From positions 372,001 to 436,000 of the forward strand of contig NZ_JAPIVO010000008.1 of the NCBI RefSeq assembly GCF_026239655.1: a stretch of 64,000 bases of DNA. Direction: 5' to 3'. The notes below the pieces were generated by a model that made no database searches, was not told where the DNA came from, and saw only the letters and a list, made by a program, of their open reading frames with translations. This document shows positions 1 to 10,011 of this stretch, one piece after another. Origin of the DNA: Pedobacter sp. MR2016-24 (GTDB lineage Bacteria > Bacteroidota > Bacteroidia > Sphingobacteriales > Sphingobacteriaceae). Each line of letters begins with the position of its first letter. Within the stretch, counting starts at the first letter, position 1. The translations under genes and the position numbers were made by a program.

Positions 1-1101
1 CTCAGTCCCGAAGAACAGTTACTATTGGCAGAACTCCGCACGCTAAGGGATGAGTCTGCCGAGGCCTTAAACGTATACTCCTCTTTTGATACCAGAAAGA
101 AATGGGCTCAATTAAAGGAACAGATTGGTGTTGACGTTATATCCCATCACCATAGTAAAGGTAAGGTGCGTAAACTATGGATCAGCATTTCATCTGCCGC
201 TGCAGCAATTTTAATGATTGCAGGTATCAGTCTTATTTATGTTAAAGATCGGCATAAGCCACAACATCTGGTCAACATCATCAAAAATGATATCGCTCCG
301 GGCAAAAACACCGCAACACTCACATTAGATAATGGCAAAAAAATAGTCTTATCCGCTGCAAATAAAGGGCAGCTGACCCGTGAAGCAGGCATAGTGATCA
401 GTAAAACGGCCGACGGACAAGTCGTTTATAGTGTAGACAATCAGGAATCGGGTCCTGACACGCGTATCCATATGCTATCGACCGCCAAAGGTGAAACTTA
501 TCGTCTCCGTCTGCCCGACCAGAGTGAAGTATGGCTGAATGCTTCCTCATCTGTTAAATTTCCTGCTTCATTTGCCTCACAAAAAGTACGTCAGGTAGAA
601 CTAACAGGAGAAGCCTACTTTGAAATTGCCAAAGATAAAGCGCATCCTTTTATTGTAAAAACCAACCAGCAGGAAGTTCAGGTATTGGGCACACATTTCA
701 ACATCAACAGCTACCCGGATAAAAACAACACGACTACTACCCTGCTCGAAGGAAGTCTGCGTGTATTAAACCATGCGCAACAGGGAGAAATTATCAAACC
801 TGGCGAGCAGTCAGTATCAGACGCCGGTAAAAACATCACTATTTCTCCAGCAAATATTAAAAATGTGATGGCCTGGAAAAACGGTTATTTCCGTTTCAGA
901 AATGAGCCGATTGAGGATATTATGGAAAAAATCATCCGCTGGTATAATATAGACGTCATCTACGAAGGGAAAGTATCCAATGAGAAATTCAGTGGTCATA
1001 TTTCAAGAAACAAAAATATAAGCGAGGTATTAAATATGCTGAGCTATTCTAATGCTGTTAAATTTAAAGTTGAAGGAAGGAGGGTGACGGTGATGCAATA
1101 A
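1..1101 (+). CDS. FecR-family anti-sigma factor, 5' end outside window
   Basis: This reading frame is open to the first base of the window, so the start codon and part of the N-terminal sigma-binding domain lie upstream. A single membrane segment (AAAAILMIAGISLIYV, roughly residues 58-73 of the visible part) separates a cytoplasmic N-terminus from a periplasmic FecR domain (around TAKGETYRLRLPDQSEVWLNA to LTGEAYFEIAKD) and a C-terminal DUF4974-like domain ending in RRVTVMQ. FecR proteins hold an ECF sigma factor and release it when the partner TonB receptor binds its substrate. The next gene encodes an STN-bearing SusC receptor, which is the expected partner. The cognate sigma gene is presumably just upstream. 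Confidence 0.9.
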   Translation, partial: LSPEEQLLLAELRTLRDESAEALNVYSSFDTRKKWAQLKEQIGVDVISHHHSKGKVRKLWISISSAAAAILMIAGISLIYVKDRHKPQHLVNIIKNDIAPGKNTATLTLDNGKKIVLSAANKGQLTREAGIVISKTADGQVVYSVDNQESGPDTRIHMLSTAKGETYRLRLPDQSEVWLNASSSVKFPASFASQKVRQVELTGEAYFEIAKDKAHPFIVKTNQQEVQVLGTHFNINSYPDKNNTTTTLLEGSLRVLNHAQQGEIIKPGEQSVSDAGKNITISPANIKNVMAWKNGYFRFRNEPIEDIMEKIIRWYNIDVIYEGKVSNEKFSGHISRNKNISEVLNMLSYSNAVKFKVEGRRVTVMQ

Positions 1102-1298
1102 AAATCTACCTGAACAAAATCTACCGGAAAATTTTAAAGCTTTGCTCAGAACCACGAGGAACAGCTAAAAAATACATACCAGTCCGACGCCAATCGAACT
1201 GGTAAAATAAGGCTGGTAAATCAACAAAATTGTCAACAAACCGCTGAAAGCCGCGATCTCGAAAATACAAGGCTTAAAGCTACAACCGAACTTAACAA

Positions 1299-4200
1299 AT
1301 GTACCAAATTTGCACTACACTGGTGCGCTTTTGCAGCGCGCAGTATAACCTATGGAGAGTTATGAAGCTAACCACTCTGCTCCTGCTCGCATTTTTCATG
1401 CAAGTCAGTGCCGGAACCTACGCACAGAAAATTACTTTGTCAGCCAAAAACGCTGAACTGTTTACCATTTTTGATCAGATCAGTGACCAGAGCGGCTACG
1501 ATTTTGTCATTACCAATTCTATACTTAAGCATGCCAGAAAAGTAAATATTCAGGTTAAAAATGCTGAACTGAAGGATGTACTCGATCAGATTTTTAAAGA
1601 CCAGTCACTTGAGTTCAGTATCAGCAACAAATCAGTACTGGTAAAAAAGAAAGAACCTACCTTCCTGGAAAATATCATCAATCGTTTTCAATCGATCGAC
1701 GTTACCGGTAAAGTACTGGATGAACAGAACCTGCCTTTACCCGGAGCAACGGTAAAAGTAAAGGATCAGAAAAAGCAGGTATTAACAAATAGTGATGGTG
1801 AATTTACGCTGACGGACGTTGATGAAGATGCGGTGTTAGTGGTTTCATTTATTGGTTACCAGACAAGAGAAATCAAAGCCTCGGCAAACCTGGGGAATAT
1901 CAATCTGACCATTCAAACAGGTCAGCTGGATGAAGTTACTGTTTCAACCGGATACCAAACCCTTTCGAAAGAACGTGTAACAGGATCATTTTCGACCATC
2001 TCTGCTAAAAAACTGGAGCAGCAGCGCTTAAGCAGTATGCAATCTTTGCTGGAAGGAAGAATTCCCGGTTATAACAATGGATTGATCAGGGGAACAACTT
2101 CTATGCAAGCAAATAAGGAACCGCTATATGTAATTGATGGGTTCCCTGTTGAAAATTCAGCTTTAAACAATAGCAACCAGGTCATCCCGGATATCCCTGG
2201 TCTGAATCTTGAAGATATTGAAAGTATTACTGTACTTAAAGATGCTGCGGCAGCTTCTATTTACGGTGCGCGCGCTGCTAATGGCGTAATCGTGATCGTC
2301 ACCAAAAAAGCAAAAAAAGGAAAGCCACAAATTTCTGCATCTAGCACCTTTACACTTTCACCCTACAGACAATATACAGATAACCTGGCCAATTCAGCAG
2401 ATATTGTAGGATTAGAACAAGACTGGGCTGCAAATAATCCCAATTTACGCGGTGCTAATGCTACCACCTATGCAGCCAATTTACTACAAAATATGGCCTA
2501 CCCAAGTCAGGGTATCAATGCGATACTCAGAAATGCCGCCGGTACCCTTTCTCAGGGAGACCTGAATGCGAAATTAAGTCAGCTTGCAGCTGGGGGCTAT
2601 CAGTACTATGATGATGTGGAAAAATATAGCAAGCGTAGTCCTTTTTACCAGCAATACAACCTTAGTGTAGCTACTGCTACGGAGAAAAATGCACTTTACA
2701 GCTCCGTAACCTACAGGAACAATAAAACGCAGGACAAATATGCAGGTGATGAGTCACTTGGCGTGAACATCAACAATACCACCCAAATCAATAAATGGCT
2801 AAGTCTGGAACTAAGTACTTATTTGTCATACAGCGACGGCAGCGAGCAGCCTTATACTACACTATCAACAAACAACACGCTCGCTCCAGCCTATGCTTTT
2901 TTACCATACGACCGGCTGGTTAATCCGGATGGCAGCAATTTTACATCTACCGCTGCCTCCCGTTTATCAGCCAATACGATGGCTTTAATTAACAATAACG
3001 GCTTGTACAGCCAGGATTTTACACCCCTGGATGAACAGGGAATAAACCTTGCAAATACAAAAAGCTTTAACAGCAGGTCTTTTATCAGACTTGGCGCAAA
3101 AATTAACAGCTGGTTATCCTACAAATCCAGCTTTCAATACGAATATATTACCAGCCGTTTAAATCAATTATATGATAAAAACTCTTACTATGTTCGCAAT
3201 AAAGTCAATAGTTTTGCATCAACCAACCCTACTCCTGGCGGTACAGCTGTTTTCAATCTGCCTTATGGAAATATCAATTATAAAGAGAACCAGTTCAGCA
3301 ACTTATACAACTTTCGTCAGCAAGTAAACGTCGATAAAACATTTGGAGAAAAACACAATATCACAGCCATTGCAGGTACTGAGATCAGAAACAGAAGACT
3401 TGATTTTGAAAATCAGACACTCTATAACTTCAATCCCAACACGCTAACCTATAGTCTGATCAACCAGACCTTATTAGGAACATATCCGGGTAACATTCTT
3501 GGAGGAGGGAATCTGATAAGCAGAGATGTGGCCAGTATCTACCAAAATACCGAGCGTTTTGTCTCTTTATACGCAAATGCGGGATATTCCTACGATGATA
3601 AATATTTATTTACCGGTAGCATTCGCTGGGATAAGTCGAACTTATGGGGTACCAGCTCCAAATATCAGAACTCACCTATCTGGTCGTTAGGTGCTGGCTG
3701 GAATATCAGCAGGGAATCTTTTTTTAATGCAGACTGGGTTGATATGCTGAAATTTCGTGTATCACATGGTATAGGTGGCAATGTATATACCAATACTGCA
3801 CCATTTACGACCTTCAATTTCTATCCAAATAATAACGTAGGTGGTTCTTATGCAAGTGTAGGCAGCAGACCTAACCCTTTATTATCCTGGGAAAAAACAA
3901 CAACGACTAATGCAGGGCTTGATTTCGCCGTCCTAGGCAACCGTATATCAGGATCCCTGGATTATTACCATAAACAAGGGAAAGATTTATTAGCAAATAC
4001 ACAAGGAGTACCAACAGAAGGCTTCGGCTATTCCACTTATGTGATCAATAACGGAGAGATGCTGAATCAGGGAATTGAACTGGCCTTATCTGGTGATGTG
4101 ATACGCAGTAAAGACCTGACCTGGAATTTAGGTGTTCAGTATGCCTTTAACAAAAATAAAGTGACTTATGTAAATGTTGAAGCACCGGTTTACTTCCTGC

Positions 4201-4886
4201 AGCTGGATTACCCGCAGTCATTTCCACGTATCGGAAATCCATACAATGCAATCTACAGCTACCAATGGGCCGGATTGAGTGCAACAGGTTTACCACAGGT
4301 GTATGATGAAAAAGGAGCAAAATTTCAGGCCTCTCCCGCCACACTGGAATCAATTGTATACAGCGGTTCTACCGTTCCAAAATATAGCGGATCGGTAAAC
4401 AGTGCACTTTCTTATAAAAATTTCACCCTGTCCTTCCTGCTGACTTTTGAAGGCGGACATAAAATGAGAAATACATTTTTACCTGTGCTGGGCAGTAGCT
4501 ATAATGGTGCCCTGCGTGGCTATGCCACACAAATTGCAGCAGTTAACAAAGACATCGTTAACAGATGGAAAAATCCGGGCGACGAGGCGATAACAAATAT
4601 TCCGAAAGCAGTTTTTGCAGAAGACCCTGCATACAATAGCCAGAGTGCTGATATTTACCGATATGCAGATATCAATGTCCTTGATGCGACCAATGTTCGG
4701 TTGAGGAATATATCCCTGGCGTATAAAGTTCCGCAACAATTAGCCAGAAAAGCAGGATTAGAAAATATCCGGTTCCAGTTCAATGTAGAAAATGCCTTTA
4801 CTATTGCACAAACTAAAACAGCAAAATACCTGCTAAACGGATATCTGACGCCAAATTATGTATGGGGCGTTTACCTGAATTTCTAG
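1299..4886 (+). CDS. SusC/RagA-type TonB-dependent receptor with STN domain
   Basis: This 1195-residue outer-membrane transporter would import a glycan or peptide captured by the downstream SusD lipoprotein. Order of parts: signal sequence (MKLTTLLLLAFFMQVSAGTYAQ, from residue 22), STN signalling domain (about 45-115), carboxypeptidase-regulatory-like beta-sandwich (about 135-210, VTGKVLDEQNLPLPGATV), a TonB-box-like stretch near 215 (DEVTVSTGYQ), plug domain (about 220-345, with YVIDGFPV and DAAAASIYGARAANGVI), then the beta-barrel. The STN domain fits signalling to the FecR protein upstream. The start at 1299 keeps a 21-residue extension that many relatives also have; the ATG at 1362 is the alternative. 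The substrate cannot be read from sequence. Confidence 0.95.
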   Translation: MYQICTTLVRFCSAQYNLWRVMKLTTLLLLAFFMQVSAGTYAQKITLSAKNAELFTIFDQISDQSGYDFVITNSILKHARKVNIQVKNAELKDVLDQIFKDQSLEFSISNKSVLVKKKEPTFLENIINRFQSIDVTGKVLDEQNLPLPGATVKVKDQKKQVLTNSDGEFTLTDVDEDAVLVVSFIGYQTREIKASANLGNINLTIQTGQLDEVTVSTGYQTLSKERVTGSFSTISAKKLEQQRLSSMQSLLEGRIPGYNNGLIRGTTSMQANKEPLYVIDGFPVENSALNNSNQVIPDIPGLNLEDIESITVLKDAAAASIYGARAANGVIVIVTKKAKKGKPQISASSTFTLSPYRQYTDNLANSADIVGLEQDWAANNPNLRGANATTYAANLLQNMAYPSQGINAILRNAAGTLSQGDLNAKLSQLAAGGYQYYDDVEKYSKRSPFYQQYNLSVATATEKNALYSSVTYRNNKTQDKYAGDESLGVNINNTTQINKWLSLELSTYLSYSDGSEQPYTTLSTNNTLAPAYAFLPYDRLVNPDGSNFTSTAASRLSANTMALINNNGLYSQDFTPLDEQGINLANTKSFNSRSFIRLGAKINSWLSYKSSFQYEYITSRLNQLYDKNSYYVRNKVNSFASTNPTPGGTAVFNLPYGNINYKENQFSNLYNFRQQVNVDKTFGEKHNITAIAGTEIRNRRLDFENQTLYNFNPNTLTYSLINQTLLGTYPGNILGGGNLISRDVASIYQNTERFVSLYANAGYSYDDKYLFTGSIRWDKSNLWGTSSKYQNSPIWSLGAGWNISRESFFNADWVDMLKFRVSHGIGGNVYTNTAPFTTFNFYPNNNVGGSYASVGSRPNPLLSWEKTTTTNAGLDFAVLGNRISGSLDYYHKQGKDLLANTQGVPTEGFGYSTYVINNGEMLNQGIELALSGDVIRSKDLTWNLGVQYAFNKNKVTYVNVEAPVYFLQLDYPQSFPRIGNPYNAIYSYQWAGLSATGLPQVYDEKGAKFQASPATLESIVYSGSTVPKYSGSVNSALSYKNFTLSFLLTFEGGHKMRNTFLPVLGSSYNGALRGYATQIAAVNKDIVNRWKNPGDEAITNIPKAVFAEDPAYNSQSADIYRYADINVLDATNVRLRNISLAYKVPQQLARKAGLENIRFQFNVENAFTIAQTKTAKYLLNGYLTPNYVWGVYLNF

Positions 4887-4945
4887 GGACCGTAAAATTT
4901 TTATGCTGCGATCAGCAGCGAATGACCATTTAAAAAATATACGTG

Positions 4946-6361
4946 ATGAAGAACATATTTTCAAACACCATAAAAATATCAGCACTGGCTGTATTAATGA
5001 GCTTCAGCAGCTGCAAAAAATTCATAGACATCCTTCCTGTAGGAGACGGACAAATACCAACCACACTGGCAGATTACGAAGCACTGATACGCGACGAATA
5101 TGGCAATCACCGCGCAGTAATTACCCAGGCTGTACTTTTGCTAAATGATAAATTTGAAACAGTTGCCAACCTGAATTATTACCCGCTGGATAAAGCCAAC
5201 TATAATTGGGACGAAACTGCAAACAGAATTGCCTTAAATAATAGTGATGAAACCACTTATTATGCTAACTATTCCGGCATCAATACGAGCAATCTGATTA
5301 TTGAACATGCAAATGAAACCACAGAAGGAACTCCGGCGCAGAAAGCAGAGTTGATTGGACAGGCAAAAGTGTTAAGAGCTTTGGACTATGACATGCTGGT
5401 AAATTATTATGCAGATACTTACGAAGAAGCCAATGCAGCAACTAAATTATCCGTTCCCCTGATTCTCAGTGCCGATATCGGTGCCCCATATACCCAGGTT
5501 AGCATCAAAGAATTGTACGACTTCATCTTAAAGGATATTGATGAGGCTATTCCTGCTTTAGGTGCTACCAGTGCTACGGTCTTACATCCTAACCTTGGCT
5601 CGGCAAATGCTTTAAAAGCACGTGTACTGCTCCAGATGGGAAGATATTCAGAAGCTTTGGCTGCTGCCAATGAGGCTTTGAAGTATAATGATAAACTGTT
5701 CGACTGGCCAGCTTTTTATGCGACTTACAAGACACAAATTGAGGCTCCCGGAATTTATACTAACGCACCTACTCCAATGGGTTTCAACTACGTTGAAAAT
5801 TATTATTTCCGTCATGGGACGACCAGCAGCCCCGGTCGCGAGTCCGCCATCCGCACTGATCGTGCTCCGCGTTTTGAACAGGGCGATGCCAAATTTGCAT
5901 CCCGCTGGAAGTTGAGAACAGTAGGTGCAGACACCTATTTTACCAGCATCACGACCGGTTACTTTAATGTAGGGGGCCTGACAACCACTGAAGTATACCT
6001 GATTAAAGCAGAATGCCAGGCACGTCTGAACGATGTTCCCGGTGCAATGACTACTTTAAACACCGTGCGTGCTAAACGTATTTTCGCTGCAAACTATACT
6101 CCTCTCAGTGCAGCGTCAACAATTGACGCTGTAAAATTGATTCAGCGAACTAAAGGTAATGAACTGATCATGAGCATTGTTCCTTTTGCCGATGCGCGCC
6201 GGTTAAATAAAGATCCCAATTACGCCACTCCACTAACTAAAACAGAAAACGGGCAGGCGCTGACGCTTTCGCCAAATTCTCATCTATGGACCATGCCTTT
6301 CCCTATGGGCGCATCGAAAAATCCAGGTAATGGAACGATTAAACAAAATGTAGATAAATAA
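4946..6361 (+). CDS. SusD/RagB-family substrate-binding lipoprotein
   Basis: This 471-residue lipoprotein would cap the SusC barrel on the cell surface and bind substrate. The signal sequence ends in a lipobox with the acylated cysteine at residue 23 (SFSSC). SusD-like helical repeats follow (for example ALKARVLLQMGRYSEALAAANEAL, a TPR-like helix pair). The C-terminal part has the usual recombination of small helices (VYLIKAECQARLNDVPGAM, NTVRAKR). A GTG lies directly before the chosen ATG; the ATG is preferred. The gene follows susC by 59 bp and precedes two thioredoxin-fold genes, so all four probably share a transcript. Confidence 0.93.
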   Translation: MKNIFSNTIKISALAVLMSFSSCKKFIDILPVGDGQIPTTLADYEALIRDEYGNHRAVITQAVLLLNDKFETVANLNYYPLDKANYNWDETANRIALNNSDETTYYANYSGINTSNLIIEHANETTEGTPAQKAELIGQAKVLRALDYDMLVNYYADTYEEANAATKLSVPLILSADIGAPYTQVSIKELYDFILKDIDEAIPALGATSATVLHPNLGSANALKARVLLQMGRYSEALAAANEALKYNDKLFDWPAFYATYKTQIEAPGIYTNAPTPMGFNYVENYYFRHGTTSSPGRESAIRTDRAPRFEQGDAKFASRWKLRTVGADTYFTSITTGYFNVGGLTTTEVYLIKAECQARLNDVPGAMTTLNTVRAKRIFAANYTPLSAASTIDAVKLIQRTKGNELIMSIVPFADARRLNKDPNYATPLTKTENGQALTLSPNSHLWTMPFPMGASKNPGNGTIKQNVDK

Positions 6362-6372
6362 AATCTTAAAAT

Positions 6373-7539
6373 ATGAAATTGAAAAGCATACTGCTCCTGA
6401 TACTACTTATAGTATTTACAGGAACGCTAAGCGCTGCACCCGCACCATTTACTATTACCGGTACTATTAAGGGACTACCCGATGGCACCCAGATCAACTT
6501 AGTTCCGGGAGCTACTCATGCCGATGAAAAGCCTGTAGCGAAAGCTACTGTAAACAAAGGAAAGTTTGTAATCAAAGGTACGATTGGTGCTGAACCCCGT
6601 CTGTTTTACCTGCGGACAGCAGGTATTCCCGGTGGTACATCCATCATGGTGCAAAGTGCAAAAATCACCCTGACAGCAACGGCTCAATTATCCGGCAATG
6701 GAGAAAGTAAATACTATGATTTTACCAACGTTGTGATAAAGGGAAGTAATGCGCATGTATTGTACCTAAAAAAAGTAATGCCGAAAGCAGAGTTAAATAC
6801 ACTGTACCTGGCTAATGAGGAAGCAAATAAAGCGGTTGTGGCAAAAAGAAACGAAGCATATGCCAACAAGGATACAGTACTGGCAAATTCAATTATGCAA
6901 TCAGCACCATGGAAAAAACTGGAGGCCGACGATAAAGAATTTTTCAGACTTGCTGACGAAAAAATGTATAAAATTATCAGCGATAATAAGGATACTTTTT
7001 GGGGTCCGCTACTGGCGCTCGACTTATTCAGTTATTTTACTCCGGAGAATAAAAGCATGTACGCGTCTCTGTCGCCTCAGGCAAAGAATAGCTACTACGG
7101 TAAAATCATGGGCGAACTGATTAACCCTAAAGGTTTTAAAGGAACACCAGCACCGGCAATTGACTTAAAAGATGAAACGGGGGTATCTCCACAACTGGCC
7201 GTTTTAACAAAGGGGCATAAATATGTGCTGGTAGATTTCTGGGCATCGTGGTGTGTACCCTGCCGTAAATCTATTCCTAACCTGAAAAAAGCTTATGAAG
7301 AATTTAAGGATAAAGGTTTCCAGATCGTTAGTATTTCTATTGACAAAAAAGAGGGCGACTGGCTAAAGGCACAAGGTGAAGAAAAACTGCCATGGCCAAG
7401 TTTCCTGGATAAAGGAGCTACTGCTAATGCATGGAAAATACAGGCTATCCCTGCTATGTTTTTATTAGATGAAAATGGGAATGTTGTACTGGAAAATATG
7501 GGTCTGGAAGAAGTAATCACCAAACTAAAAGCCATTTAA
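6373..7539 (+). CDS. TlpA-like thioredoxin-fold protein with DUF4369-like N-terminus
   Basis: This 388-residue exported protein has a signal sequence (MKLKSILLLILLIVFTGTLSAAP), an N-terminal DUF4369-like beta domain (about 26-120, FTITGTIKGLPDGTQINL), a helical linker and a C-terminal AhpC/TSA-TlpA thioredoxin fold. The redox motif WCVPC is at residues 293-297 inside VDFWASWCVPCRKSIP. Members are periplasmic or membrane-bound thiol reductases; substrates are mostly unknown. It starts 11 bp after susD and is followed after 1 bp by a second protein of the same build, so it belongs to the susCD operon. Confidence 0.88.
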   Translation: MKLKSILLLILLIVFTGTLSAAPAPFTITGTIKGLPDGTQINLVPGATHADEKPVAKATVNKGKFVIKGTIGAEPRLFYLRTAGIPGGTSIMVQSAKITLTATAQLSGNGESKYYDFTNVVIKGSNAHVLYLKKVMPKAELNTLYLANEEANKAVVAKRNEAYANKDTVLANSIMQSAPWKKLEADDKEFFRLADEKMYKIISDNKDTFWGPLLALDLFSYFTPENKSMYASLSPQAKNSYYGKIMGELINPKGFKGTPAPAIDLKDETGVSPQLAVLTKGHKYVLVDFWASWCVPCRKSIPNLKKAYEEFKDKGFQIVSISIDKKEGDWLKAQGEEKLPWPSFLDKGATANAWKIQAIPAMFLLDENGNVVLENMGLEEVITKLKAI

Positions 7540-7540
7540 T

Positions 7541-8665
7541 ATGTATAATATAATAAGAAAAACACTAGCCATTGTTCCGGTTGCCGCACTGGTATTTTGT
7601 GGTGGACAATCACTTGCCCAAAATGGCAAGTATGTACTGAAAGGTAACCTTGCCAGTGCTAAAGGCAAGATTTATCTTGGTCATGAGCTGGAAGGCAAAC
7701 CCGTTATTATAGATTCTGCCAGCGTTGTTAATGGCACTTTTACATTTAAGGGATCAGTAAAACAACCCGACTTTTATAGTTTAAGCAATAAAAATCTGAA
7801 ATATCCGATCCAGTTTATCCTGGAAAATTCGGCTATTACTATTACCCAGTCGGCAGACAGCTTGGCCAGACCAGAAATCAAAGGTTCTGCTGCTCAGGAT
7901 GTATATAAAGGTTTTTATGAAGGCCCCTGGAAAGGAATTACTGCGAAAGCAGGTGACATTTACGGTCGTCTGGACAAGGCAGGGAAATCAGGAAAAATAG
8001 ATTCAATAACCCGTGCAGGATTTGACAGGGAATTTAGAACCCTGGATACCCTCAATATTGCCGCTGTAAAAGCATATGTGATTCAACATCCTGCTTCTGC
8101 AGGATCGGCAGCGATTATATATGAACGTTTTATAGGTTATCCCAATTTCCCTGTGGCAACTGATCTCTTTGCTTTGTTAACAAAAGAGAATCAACAATCA
8201 GCGATTGGCAGCCAGATCACCGCAGCTTTGCAAACTGATGCAAAAACGGCTAAAGGAAAAATTGCTCCCGCAATATCAATGGCAGATAAAGACGGCAAAA
8301 TCGTAAAGCTATCTGATTTTAAAGGCAAATATGTACTCATTGATTTCTGGGCAAGCTGGTGCGGCCCCTGCAGAAAAGAAAATCCCAATGTGGTTGCTGC
8401 TTATAAAAAATACCATGATAAGGGATTTGAGATTCTGGGTATATCTCTCGATTCAAAAAAAGATGCCTGGTTAAAAGCAATCGCAGCAGATGGCTTAAGC
8501 TGGACGCATGTATCAGAATTACAAGGCTGGTCAAATACCGCAGCAACAGCATACGGAGTGAAGTCCGTACCCGCAAGTTTCCTGCTCGATCCGGAAGGTA
8601 AGGTAGTTGGTAAAGATCTGAGAGGAGAAGAATTGAATAAAACTTTAGCAGGCTTATTTAAATAA
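7541..8665 (+). CDS. second TlpA-like thioredoxin-fold protein
   Basis: This 374-residue paralogue of the preceding gene has the same order: signal sequence (cleavage near GGQSLAQ), DUF4369-like beta domain (YVLKGNLASAKGKIYLG), helical middle and C-terminal TlpA-like thioredoxin domain with WCGPC at residues 273-277. The classical WCGPC differs from WCVPC in the upstream copy, which may give the two different redox potentials. One base separates the genes, so they are co-transcribed and probably translationally coupled. Such pairs are common behind susCD genes in Pedobacter relatives. Whether they mature an imported substrate or assist folding of the secreted machinery is not shown by sequence. 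Confidence 0.88.
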   Translation: MYNIIRKTLAIVPVAALVFCGGQSLAQNGKYVLKGNLASAKGKIYLGHELEGKPVIIDSASVVNGTFTFKGSVKQPDFYSLSNKNLKYPIQFILENSAITITQSADSLARPEIKGSAAQDVYKGFYEGPWKGITAKAGDIYGRLDKAGKSGKIDSITRAGFDREFRTLDTLNIAAVKAYVIQHPASAGSAAIIYERFIGYPNFPVATDLFALLTKENQQSAIGSQITAALQTDAKTAKGKIAPAISMADKDGKIVKLSDFKGKYVLIDFWASWCGPCRKENPNVVAAYKKYHDKGFEILGISLDSKKDAWLKAIAADGLSWTHVSELQGWSNTAATAYGVKSVPASFLLDPEGKVVGKDLRGEELNKTLAGLFK

Positions 8666-8726
8666 TTGATCTCCGGATGATCTGATCCGGGGTAATTTAC
8701 GATAATCAACACCTGTAGAAAAATTT

Positions 8727-8775
8727 CAGTTCAATAGCAAAAGGCATCGTAATGATGCCTTTTGCTATTGAACTG
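8727..8775. terminator. bidirectional terminator, 22-bp perfect stem
   Basis: Two 22-bp arms (8727-8748 and 8754-8775) are perfectly complementary around a 5-nt loop, with an A-rich/T-rich inner stretch (AAAAGGCATC / GATGCCTTTT). It lies between the convergent TlpA-like gene and the minus-strand secreted-protein gene, so it can serve both. Confidence 0.85.
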
Positions 8776-8786
8776 TTTCCATTTCC

Positions 8787-9404
8787 TTATTTTTCTTTGT
8801 ATATATCGAACTGCGTGAAAGGCACTTTACCAAAATCTTTTACTGTGTAAGTGGTGGTCTTTCCTTTATCAGGCTCAGTGGCATGATAACTTTCATGTCC
8901 GTCTTTATGCAGGTACCAGTTTTTATCTGCTGCTGAATATTTATAGGTAACAAACCTGGTCCACCGCCATGCGCTGCCCCCAAAATGTTCTATTGTGAAG
9001 TAGCCCTTTTTTATGGTGATGCCACTGAAAGGATCGCCCATTATACCGCCGCACTTATAGCAATACACTGTGTTTTCACTCCTTGCGGCAAGTTTATAAC
9101 TTTTATCAGGCTGACCAATTAAAATGAGCAGCGGCCTTTTTTCCGGATGCTCACTATCATCAGTCGTTTCTTCTTCACCTATCTTTTTGAGCACCATGAT
9201 CACATCCGGATAAGCATCCAGATTCAAATCACCCTTCGTCATATTCAGCGCCTGATACCCTTTAGGCACAAATTTCTTTAGTCCAGCCGGCACCGGCACT
9301 TCTTCGGTTTGAATAGTTGAAGGCGAAGTGATATCATTTGCAAATAATGGAGAGATGGAGCCAATCGTAAACATCAGGCCAAGCGCTAAGGGAAGAGATT
9401 TCAT
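8787..9404 (-). CDS. secreted protein of unknown function
   Basis: This 205-residue protein has a clear signal sequence (MKSLPLALGLMFTIGSISPLFAN, cleavage about residue 23). The mature part contains GDLNLDAYPDVIMVLKK, which resembles an FG-GAP/VCBS calcium-binding turn, then PLLILIGQPDKSYKL, a CYKCGG motif with two close cysteines, and GYFTIEHFGGSAWRWTRFVTYKY. Similar proteins occur in many Gram-negative bacteria as uncharacterised periplasmic proteins. It is a single gene convergent with the susCD-tlpA operon and divergent from the second susC. No function can be assigned. Confidence 0.8.
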   Translation of the reverse strand: MKSLPLALGLMFTIGSISPLFANDITSPSTIQTEEVPVPAGLKKFVPKGYQALNMTKGDLNLDAYPDVIMVLKKIGEEETTDDSEHPEKRPLLILIGQPDKSYKLAARSENTVYCYKCGGIMGDPFSGITIKKGYFTIEHFGGSAWRWTRFVTYKYSAADKNWYLHKDGHESYHATEPDKGKTTTYTVKDFGKVPFTQFDIYKEK

Positions 9405-10011
9405 TGATATAGAATTTTAACAGCTAAATTAAATAGATACAGTAGAAACGAATAAAGCTCCCACATGTTTTATAAAGAAAATATTTATGCAAGAACTAAC
9501 AGTTTTGTACTTGTTATACAAAACCATTAGCTCTTTTTGTTACCCTTCTCGTCTGGTTAAGTGGTAGTTTTTACAGGGAAAGATTAACAAGGTGTTAATT
9601 TAATTAAGTCATTACGAGAAACCTGAAATACTTTCATAAAATAAAAAAGATCCTAAGCCCCGATCTTAGACCAATCTTGTCATATCAGGCGGACGCTTTA
9701 CTTCAGGGGTAAAGAATAGAATTCATCCAGTGATATCATAGCATTCACACCAAAAGATACATATATCAGGTTAGTCATACCACCACTAATCCAACGTTAA
9801 ATTATACAACCACCCTCCCAAAATAATTTAACCTAACCATAATGTTACGTTAAAATCCAATCAACTTACAAGCTGTTTCTTCGCATAAAATTTTAACACC
9901 TCCACTCACCACTAATTAACCTCTATGCATAAAAGAAAAAGTCACGACATCTATTAAATCAATTTAGCTTAACAAAGCAATCGCTCAAAATTATTTATTC
10001 AACCAACATTT
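9405..10011. other. 607-bp divergent intergenic region
   Basis: No ORF with coding character is visible. The stretch is AT-rich and holds an 8-bp inverted repeat GTTTTGTA-N7-TACAAAAC at 9502-9524, which looks like a dimeric-regulator operator and resembles sites upstream of the pectin genes. It is about 100 bp upstream of the minus-strand secreted-protein gene and about 490 bp upstream of susC. No clean TTTG/TAnnTTTG promoter was found for either gene. Confidence 0.5.
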
